From positions 64,642,640-64,706,639 of the forward strand of contig JAVIAB010000101.1 of the NCBI GenBank assembly GCA_032433765.1: DNA of 64,000 nucleotides. The letters run 5' to 3'. This stretch comes from Megaustenia siamemsis (taxonomy: Eukaryota > Mollusca > Gastropoda > Stylommatophora > Ariophantidae). The notes under the pieces were generated by a model. It made no database searches. It had not been told where the DNA came from and saw only the letters and a list, made by a program, of their open reading frames with translations. Positions 55,842-64,000 of the stretch are shown one piece after another. The position numbers and the translations under genes are program-made. Within the stretch, counting starts at the first letter, position 1. The number at the start of each line of letters is the position of its first letter.

Positions 55842-55842
<1 letters not shown>
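54880..55842 (+). mobile_element. 5'-truncated RTE-like LINE, family B, leading into the GATA array
   Basis: MEIIIKKCCTGNKYIECIHG, LEDLDFVDDIKL (active site ADD changed to VDD), YLGSHIDREMNKSK, FENKCLRKIL and the PMGSAMARK-like end follow the family B order with many stops. The 3' end CTATGGCTAGAAAAATAGAT runs without break into (GATA)n. Confidence 0.8.
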
Positions 55843-56736
<894 letters not shown>

Positions 56737-56738
<2 letters not shown>

Positions 56739-56917
56739 GGATGGATGGATGGATGGATGGATGGATGGATGGATGGATGGATGGATGGATGGATGGATGG
56801 ATGGATGGATGGATGGATGGATGGATGGATGGATGGATGGATGGATGGATGGATGGATGGATGGACGGACGGATGGATGGTTGGATGGGTGGTTGGGTGG
56901 GTGGGTGAATGGATAGA
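56737..56917. repeat. (GGAT)n microsatellite
   Basis: About 33 GGAT units, then variants GGAC, GGTT and GGGT. One substitution away from the GATA array it continues. Confidence 0.95.
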
Positions 56918-56939
56918 TTTAGAGATCGATTTTATTGAC

Positions 56940-57298
56940 AATTGGTTATTAACCAATGTGGTTTATTGTTATTTGGTTATTAAACAGTGTGGCTTATTAC
57001 CATTTGGTTATAAAACAATGTGGCTTATTGTCATTTGGTTATTATACAATGTTAGTTATTGACATTTGGTTATTAACCAATTTTGTTTAATGACATTTGT
57101 TTCTTGACAATGAGGTCTATTGCCCTTTAGTCATTATACAATGTGGTTTAATGCCTTTTGGTTATTAAACAATGTGATGTATTGAAATATAGTTATTACG
57201 TAATATTATTTATGGTCATTTATGTATTAAACATTTTGCTTATTTTCGTGTAGGTATTAAACAAAATGGTTTACTGTGATTTTGGTTATTTTAAATTG
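56940..57298. repeat. 31-bp diverged minisatellite, about 11 units
   Basis: TTGGTTATTAAACAATGTGG plus CTTATTGTCA(T) recurs at 56942, 56973, 57004 and 57035 with a period of 31, then with growing divergence to 57298. Confidence 0.85.
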
Positions 57299-57369
57299 TG
57301 ACTCTTTACTATGTACCTTTTAGATTTTGTTTCTTAAGTCCTAAGTAAAAAAAAAAAAAAAAAAAATCA

Positions 57370-58745
57370 AATGCAAATGCAGCACATCCTCTGTTGTTTT
57401 TTTTCGGAAACCCATTTGAGAATCGCTTAACTATAGTTCTATTATTGGTCTCAGCCTTTTTTCCTCGATCTTGGCGTATAACTTTCCTACATGGCTGAGA
57501 AGAGATACACATCTGTATTGATTGCAGTCTCTTTTGCTTCATGTCTTTTTCCATACTGGTACGATGATTGCCTGTTGCCAGTTTTATGTGGCTTTTATTG
57601 GTGTCATGCTGCATTGAATATTCTGTGCGGTGGTGCCACTCCTGTTTCTCATGCTGCTGCTATTATTTCTATTGGTGTGTTATCTAACCCCGGTGCTTTA
57701 TTCCTTGACGCATATTTGAATACGTCTTCGATTTCCTCTTTCATGATGTTGGGTTCAGTATTTGTTCATTATTGCGTGGTTTGTGTTGCCTGATTGATAG
57801 TTGATGGCATGTTTAATAGTTCTTCAAAATATTCTGTCCATCTTGGTTGCTTATGTTGTTTATTTGATATTGTCTGTCCATCTTTGTCATTCTGGCTCTA
57901 GTGACTTTTACTGCTTTGTAGAGATTTCTTGTGGTTGTTTTGATGTCCCTGCTCATATGTTGTTTGAGTTATGTTTAATTCTTTTGTTTAGCTTCTTTGA
58001 CCAACATTTTAACTCATTTTCGAACTAAGGCATATGTTTCATATTTTTCTTGATTCTTATTCTCCCTCCAATTTTAAAACAATTTCTTTTTTTCTTTAAT
58101 TACTTCTCTAATTGCTTCGTTCCACCACAGGCTGCTCTATTTCCCTTCCTGTGTCCTTATCTTTGTACCACATACTGTTTTAGAGATCGTGGTTACTGTT
58201 TTCTTAATTTGTTTCCAACTTTCTTCTACTGTGTTTACTTCGTTAGGCAGTCTCTTGAATTGATCTTTTAGTTTTCCTTCTAGGGTTTTCCTTGATTCTT
58301 GATTTTTTATTGTATGTTCTTTTTGCTTCTGTTTTGTTTTTGTTTTCGTTTATCCTCCTTGTTTTTTGCTGTCTGGGTGTAATCATAACCATTTTCTGGT
58401 CCGTGTATACTTTAACATTAAGGATTGCTCTGCTGTCGGTTACTATTTTCTTGCTCCGTTTTCGTGTTAGTATAAAATATATATGGCTTCTGCATGTTGT
58501 GGCATTCCATTTGTACCTGGTGTTTAATTGCTACTCTCTGTGTTTGAAGAATGTGTTGGTGATAAATACATCATTTTGATTACATATTTTCAGTAGTCTG
58601 TTTCCATTTGTGTTTTTAGCTTCAGCTATTTTAACGCCATCGTATCCCAATATATATATATATATATGCTCTCATTGGTGCGTTTAGGAAGCATTCCATT
58701 GAAATCTCCCATCGCTAACACGACTTTGTTCGACTAGCACTTATT
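57370..58745 (-). mobile_element. LINE relic, family D: endonuclease end, linker and RT start
   Basis: Minus strand, from right to left: KVVLAMGDFNGMLPKRT (endonuclease GDFN) near 58690, a long linker, IMKEEIEDVFKYASRNKAPG near 57720, GLDNTPIEIIAA near 57670, and KLYAKIEEKRLRP near 57470 with SQMGF-type decay toward 57370. A run of 24 A lies at 57343. Repeated stops. The KAPGLDN block marks the RT entry as in RTE-type LINEs. Confidence 0.72.
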
Positions 58746-59055
58746 AATATGCGATGATGTGATAAAATCTGAAGAATAGAAACTCTCGGAAAGAACCATG
58801 CGATCTCGTTTAGTGATACAACTGAAGAAAGATAAATACAGCCGCTATCAATTGCGTTTCTCTATTTCTCACATGCGAGTATGCAATTTACGAGCAGTTC
58901 GGTAGCAACAGAATCAGACTTAACAATCAGTCCTCACCGTCAACTGTCATAGGTAACAGTCAATCATAACTTGACAGCCACAGTCCGCAACATCAAATGA
59001 CATAGATAACAAATACACCTGCCCTGACACTAACAGGCTGTAGCGTCTGTTATCA
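58746..59055. other. No recognised feature
   Basis: Mixed-composition sequence without repeats seen elsewhere in the window. Confidence 0.35.
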
Positions 59056-59067
59056 ACCGGTAACATG

Positions 59068-59332
59068 AAAAAAAAAAATAAATGAAGTACCGCCGACACG
59101 CCAAGTGGCATAATTTGAATATGTTGTTAATGACCATACATTTTACAGACCTTCAGCACATGATTGTTGGGGTAATGTGGTCGGTATTACGCCAGTGCCG
59201 CTTTACTGTCCCATTAAAAAAATCCAGTACCCATTAAAGGCTGGGTGAACGGGAGCCATCGGTTGGGATCCAACCCTACCTCTTATCCTTTGTAGTCCAG
59301 TTCACTAACCACTGAGCTATCTCGGCTCCCAC
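59068..59332 (-). repeat. tRNA-derived SINE, full length, minus strand, with duplications
   Basis: Head GAGCCGAGATAGCTCAGTGG (A box) and GTTGGATCCCAACC (B box) near 59330-59265, then the same body as 44296 and a tail of T's (minus strand). ACCGGTAACATG at 59056 and ACCGGTAAGATG at 59333 differ at one base and flank it. Confidence 0.85.
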
Positions 59333-59345
59333 CGGTAAGATGTAG

Positions 59346-59621
59346 TATGTAGAAATGGGTGGACATTTTCACTGTCTACTGTAGTGTGGTAACAGGAAAA
59401 CATGACCGTACAATCATAGACAGTACCGTTTTATTATTGAGCTATGGTAGACAAACATGTCCTAACTTTTTTGTCAAAATAATCGAGATACTGTTAAATG
59501 TGAAAACAAAAAAAAACATTCACGAACTAAGCGACGAAATTCTTGTCATCTCCAGTTATAGCAACATATGGAAGGTTCCAAAACGTTAAAATCAATTGTC
59601 CCTTGTACAAGTTGAGACCCA
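59346..59621. other. No recognised feature
   Basis: AT-rich. An accidental 76-codon frame at 59359 has no recognisable content. Confidence 0.35.
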
Positions 59622-60345
59622 TCATCATCAACATCCAGTGCCCTCTCCGCATGGGAGGTTGACTGCAGCGGAACTCTATTCTGCTATGTCTCTTGCATTG
59701 ATGGTTCAGGTTGTCATACGCTGTCTTGTCCATCGTTTGATGTTACTAGTCCATGTTAGACTTGGTCTGCCTCTGCCTCTAGTACCCTGTATTGTACCTT
59801 CAAATTTTACTTAGTAGTCTGTTGTGTCTTTATCTTGTCCCAAAAATGTTTATTTGTCTTGTTCTAATTGTATTTAGTAGTTCTCTTTTAATTTTTAGTT
59901 GGTTTAAAACATCATCATCTGTTCTCTTTTCTTTCCATCCAATTCTACCCATTCTGCTATAAATCCCCATTTAAAAGGCTTCAATTTGTTGTTATGTTTT
60001 CTTGTCTAGTGTCCATGTATCTGCACCATACAGAATTTTGAGAAGATATAACATTTTGCTATTCTTAGTGTTAGCCCTAGTGTTATTTGTGCTAATGTTA
60101 GTGTACGTTGCATGGCATTACAATTACTTTTTGCCATTCCTATTATTTTGTTTATTTTAGTTTTACATTTTCCATCACTGGTTATAGTATTTCCAAAGTA
60201 GTTGTAGCTCTGAACTGTCTCCAGGTCTATTCCTTTAATGTTGATATCCACTTGTAGGTGCTGAGTATTATCTTTGCTTATGGTCATAGTTTTAGTCTTT
60301 TTGATATTTATATCTAATCCATATTGTTTGCTTATCATGTTTATT
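59622..60345 (-). mobile_element. RTE-like LINE, family A, RT C-terminal part
   Basis: KQYGLDINIKKTKTMTISKD near 60330, YNYFGNTITSDGKC near 60200 and the GRMGRIGWKEKR-type block near 59950, ending AGAGGGCACTGGATGTTGAT with a GATGATG tail at 59622. Good match to 16640-17385, but with frameshifts from 60010 on. Confidence 0.8.
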
Positions 60346-61106
60346 TATATAGGTAATTGTTGAAGATCTTTAGGAGAGTTAAAGTTTAAGTTGAGACTCG
60401 TCGCCAGATATCTTGCTGAATACATCATTTATGTCTGAAGTCCCCAACAGAAGAGAGCTTGCGACTGTGAAAGAATGAATTAACGATCATCGAAACTCGC
60501 AAGAATAGGACAAATATTAATATTCTCTTACAACAAATTGTCTCTCGGAACATATGCTGTTATGGAAGAAGAGAATACAGCGTGTTGCTCCCCAAACCAA
60601 TCACAGAATTATCGAAACCAATTATCCTGACACGTACATTCTCTTACAAAGATTATATAGTGAATGTCCAGTCCATCTCAAAATATATTTCATAATCTGT
60701 TGTTCGATTGACGTTTTCTCACATATTTTTATTATTGATCATACAATCAGATTCTTTGTGGCTTTTTTTATGTTTGGCTGTGTTATTTTACTTGGCATCG
60801 ATATTTAGTAAAACGGTTTAGAACAGCAGCTCGGAAATATGGCATTAAGTTTCGATATTTTGATTGAGTAATGTGGATAAAATATCTTCCGAAAAAAATG
60901 GAGAATTATCTTGAAATAAATGTACAAGATGAAAAAGATGCACAAATAAATCCGTAAAACGAATAAAGGCAACCGCATTGACATTAATTGCGGACATTTG
61001 TTCGACAAAAAGTATAAATATGACACGTTTTAATGGAGATTTAATGTTAGAGTTAATGTTTGAAAGTGCTAGATTTCATACCTCATTTATAATGTATTTT
61101 CTGCAG
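60346..61106 (+). other. Intron sequence up to acceptor of microexon 4
   Basis: AT-rich, nothing assigned. Ends in CTCATTTATAATGTATTTTC then TGCAG (61106), a strong acceptor. Confidence 0.35.
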
Positions 61107-61124
61107 GCGGAAATAAAAAAGGAA
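61107..61124 (+). CDS. Microexon 4 (18 nt) of the candidate secreted-peptide gene
   Basis: GCGGAAATAAAAAAGGAA follows a strong acceptor and precedes an exact GTAAGT (61125-61130). In phase 0 it adds AEIKKE and stays in phase 0. An I-like LINE inserted 16 bases after the exon; its duplication begins at the second base of the donor, which remains intact. Confidence 0.45.
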
Positions 61125-61125
61125 G

Positions 61126-61140
61126 TAAGTAAATATATAC
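61126..61140. repeat. Target-site duplication, left copy (15 bp)
   Basis: TAAGTAAATATATAC recurs exactly at 62462-62476. Confidence 0.85.
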
Positions 61141-62461
61141 TCGGGACAAGTTGATGACATACATCGGAGTTAAGTTTGATCGCAGCCTGTGTTTTCGGCA
61201 CCACGTCGACCATGTGATAACAAAATCCCGCAAAGGATTAGCCGCCTTGAAGGTCATGGCAGCTGCCAACATCGAGCAGAGGCTACTTACTCTTCTGTTC
61301 CAGGGATTAGTCCTCGCACCAATCGAGTATGCCCTGGCCATTCTTACTGTCAGTACGACTCAAATTGATAGGCTGGAGAAAATACAAAATGAAGCCATGC
61401 GCATTATCCTGGGATGCACGAGGGACATGTAGCAATGAGGTATCTTCTTGACTTTCCAACCATGGATGACAGAATCAAGATCTGGAGAGCACGAGCATAC
61501 CTGAAGATTAGTACAGATACAGAGCATTCATTGCACCACGTGCTCAACACAGAGAAAGGTGCCAGGCTAAAAAGAGGCAAATCATGGGTGGGCCGAGCAG
61601 AAGATGTCATCAAACAGGTCAGTGGGCTTACCAATATCAGCGTTGGTGAGGAGTGGATACCGGTGCTCACGTCATTCAAGGGGACTTTCTCGTGTATTAT
61701 CACACTCGACAGGAAAAGTAGGGAACAGAACCCGGTCGTGGTTAATGCTGAGGTCAACGGTCTAATCTGCGATAACACCGATGAGAAAGATGCAGTCATC
61801 TATACAGACGGATCTGTAAGACGACACGAAAGAAGTGCATGGGCATTTACAGCACGCTCAGCAAACAGAATAGTCTACGAAGACAGTGGTGCATACGTCA
61901 TGACCACGAGTAGCATGACAATGGAGACGATGGCAGTCACCAAGGCATTCAAATGGTTAGAGTCACAAGACTACACCCACGCATGTATACTGAGTGATTC
62001 GATGAGCATGATAAAAGAAGTGGAGGCGGGATCTGTACGCATGCAATGGGTAGAGTCGTTGCAGAAACCCAAAATACGTAAGTTCACCTTTGTCTATGTC
62101 CCTGGACATGCGGGAGTACGGGGAAATGAAAGGGCGGACAGGTTAGCTAGCTTCGCTGTCGTTGAGGACGGGCAACCAATGGATCGGGCGGACATCATCA
62201 AGCCCTCCGAGATGTGGGAAGAGCACTGGACTTCGACAAACACAGATCCACGTCACTTCTTCGGATGATGGAAATGGGAGTTAAGATGGGCACAACCAGA
62301 AATGGGAAACTTAGTGGCCGTGTAAGAAGACTTATCAACCAACATAGAACTGGAGTCGTCAGTCGCTGGACACTGAGGGAATTGCTGAGGAGGGGATCTG
62401 AGCACCTATGGACATGTTCGGAGTGCAATGATGATGACCGGCAAATAACTCAATAACTCAA
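61141..62461 (+). mobile_element. Young 5'-truncated I-like LINE
   Basis: 1.32 kb, flanked by a perfect 15-bp duplication. Starts within RT after the ADD motif (KLMTYIGVKFDRSLCFRHHV), continues through the connection domain and RNase H, and ends in the 3' tail CAAATAACTCAATAACTCAA. Two small deletions separate the frames. The perfect duplication and the few changes relative to the copy at 912 indicate a recent insertion. Confidence 0.9.
61151..62456 (+). pseudogene. RT C-terminus, connection and RNase H of the I-like LINE
   Basis: Three open frames overlap in order: 61151-61432 (KSRKGLAALKVMAAANIEQR), 61414-62268 and 62214-62456 (RRLINQHRTGVVSRWTLREL). The RNase H set is complete: VIYTDGSV near 61800, SMTMETMAV near 61915, CILSDS near 61990, and YVPGHAGVRGNERADRLAS near 62095-62150 with the last aspartate present. 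A 7-base deletion near 61425, relative to 1945-1960, causes the first shift; loss of one base near 62200 causes the second. RT palm motifs are missing by truncation, so it cannot move by itself. Confidence 0.85.
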
Positions 62462-62476
62462 TAAGTAAATATATAC
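62462..62476. repeat. Target-site duplication, right copy (15 bp)
   Basis: Exact partner of 61126-61140. The base before it is A where the donor has G, so the copied donor is not GT-complete. Confidence 0.85.
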
Positions 62477-63460
62477 TTTTAATTTTTTGGTGAAATAAAA
62501 AAATTGAACATGAAAAAAAGTATGGACATTGAGTGTATTATCTTCTGATTTGTTCAATATGTATGGCGATGTCTATTTTTAATTTAAAAAAAAGGGATTT
62601 AAAATGATCCATGTTTAACCTCAAACACAACAGTCCCTTAAGTTATACGTCCTTTTCAGATCCATATTAATTCCACTTCCTTTAAAGATTAAAAACAAAA
62701 TTATGCATGTTACGAGTTTATCCAGAGTCAGGCTAGCATTGTCAGCGAGTATATTCGCTATTTCATTGTTGTGAATTCCATCCTGTTCTGAAGGCTTCCA
62801 TATTCAACCCACTACCCTGTCAAACATGCAGAAGATGCAAAATTTCGGTCGGTTGTAAGACACTTTGCAAGTCCGTCACTTATGTTTTGTAGTTCCTGTT
62901 TTGTGTAACGAGAAATTAAATCGACGTTGTTGCTGCTTCTATCACAATGCACATGGTGCAGACTGTAAAATGAACCAAATCGAGATAATTTAAGAAAGGG
63001 AAACTGAGGTTAATGGACATAGAACGGAATGACGCAAGACAATTTAGTAGACTTTAGTAGCAATAGGTCAATTACATTGTTAAAATACAGCAGTGGAGAT
63101 AAAACGTTGTGAAGAGTCATGACCATTTACGCCAGGAGACATGTGCTCGATGATGACGCAATGGCTTAATTTTACTGACACGTGAAGAGCGAAGTTGTAG
63201 CGTTTTTATTGGATCATATGCTTCATGTATCTTGGTCCATTATGTTGAATAGAAAACCCTTTTGAGACGTACTTGTTAAAGACAAAATCCATAATGGTAA
63301 ACTTTTACTTTGTATAAATTATGGAGTATAAGAAACTGTTGGCATAAAACAAGACGAATTTATGAACTCTTTGTAAAAATAAGCAATTGGGAATAATAGT
63401 AGAAAACTATGTATAGAAAAAGATCATTTCTAAACTATAATGCCATGCATTATCTTTCAG
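62477..63460 (+). other. Intron sequence up to acceptor of microexon 5
   Basis: No repeats or other coding sequence recognised. Ends CATGCATTATCTTTCAG at 63460. Confidence 0.35.
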
Positions 63461-63481
63461 ATTTACCTGTTGCTAAAGGGA
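63461..63481 (+). CDS. Microexon 5 (21 nt) of the candidate secreted-peptide gene
   Basis: ATTTACCTGTTGCTAAAGGG plus A lies between a strong acceptor (TTATCTTTCAG) and an exact GTAAGT (63482-63487). In phase 0 it adds IYLLLKG and stays in phase 0. The gene would continue beyond the right edge. Confidence 0.45.
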
Positions 63482-63487
63482 GTAAGT

Positions 63488-64000
63488 AACTAGAACGTTC
63501 GCGACTGTGAACTGTGAGACGTGTGTCCCAAACATTTAAGGACCAAACTGATACTTCGCCAGCCAATATTAGAATTCCACTCTCTCCCAGGTGATAGTTT
63601 ACTGCATGTGTATCGTCTCAGTGATGCCCCTTTACTGACTTGTGAAACACGTCTATAAATATGGCCATGCGTAGACGCGACCATCATGTATGTATGAAAT
63701 AAGTAAAGATGGCAGCGATATTGCAGCGAAGATAAAACTAATAGTTTAATGGGCAAGCTGGGTATAATGAATCAATGCGTGAGGGTTTCACTGATATAAA
63801 GATAGTGACACCACGAATTAAGCATAACCGTTTTAGAAGAATATACCAAAGCAGGTCAGTGTACGAGAATCTAGCAGATGGGGGATTAACATAAAAAAGG
63901 TTATCTATTTATTTTCCATTATTCTGTGTTTTTGAATGTTTGTTGTCACGTTTGTTTTCTGCGTATCAAGTTTGGTAAACAAAATGTTATAATCATTTAT
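63488..64000. other. No further exon or repeat recognised
   Basis: Searched for another acceptor-donor pair within 40 bases; none convincing before the window ends. Confidence 0.35.

Overview
The window is animal nuclear DNA, AT-rich and dominated by transposable elements. It has spliced-gene signals, LINEs, tRNA-derived SINEs, LTR retroelements, a Tigger/pogo transposon, and long micro- and minisatellites. Nothing is organised as bacterial operons. The LINE and SINE repertoire suggests an invertebrate, perhaps a lophotrochozoan (mollusc or flatworm), but I cannot place it with certainty. There is no obvious long host gene.

Layout. 1-5.7 kb: an RTE-like LINE (minus strand) split by a 5'-truncated I-like LINE with an 8-bp target-site duplication (TSD), then more LINE pieces. 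5.9-7.85 kb: unexplained sequence and a 71-bp tandem array. 8.0-15.4 kb: a tandem LTR retroelement, LTR-internal-LTR-internal-LTR, bounded by TAAT duplications; its only coding relics are a gag-like protein with a CCHC knuckle and an RRM-like fold, and no pol was seen. 15.4-25.9 kb: LINE relics, including an almost complete RTE-like LINE (20.7-24.36 kb) nested inside an I-like LINE with a 15-bp TSD. 25.9-27.3 kb: 37-bp and 27-bp minisatellites. 29.4-35.0 kb: a second, diverged LTR element whose gag relic is homologous to the first, with internal 66-bp, 53-bp and 15-bp arrays. 35-44.3 kb: LINE relics, including an inverted LINE pair around AT repeats, and a possible short spliced transcript at 39.7-40.05 kb. 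44.3-46.1 kb: a SINE with a 12-bp TSD and a short Tigger element. 47.5-63.5 kb: the best host-gene candidate. 55.8-57.3 kb: a very long GATA/GGAT microsatellite and a 31-bp minisatellite.

Most striking: a TATA box and a 160-nt first exon coding for a signal peptide (47575-47734) are followed, over 16 kb, by four microexons of 16, 22, 18 and 21 nt. Each has an exact GTAAGT donor and an upstream AG acceptor, and the chain stays open in one reading frame. This resembles the micro-exon gene architecture known from parasitic flatworms. It is inferred from splice signals and phase only and needs transcript support.

A second theme is that retroelements seed satellites. Several arrays can be traced to LINE coding sequence (endonuclease, RNase H) or LINE 3' tails. 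LINE families are named here only for bookkeeping: A (3' end in ...GGCACTCAATGATGATG), A2 (3' end in ...CCCGGTACTTGATGATG), B (3' end in ...GGTCAATAGATAG), C and D, and I-like (with RNase H and an ATAACTCA-repeat tail).
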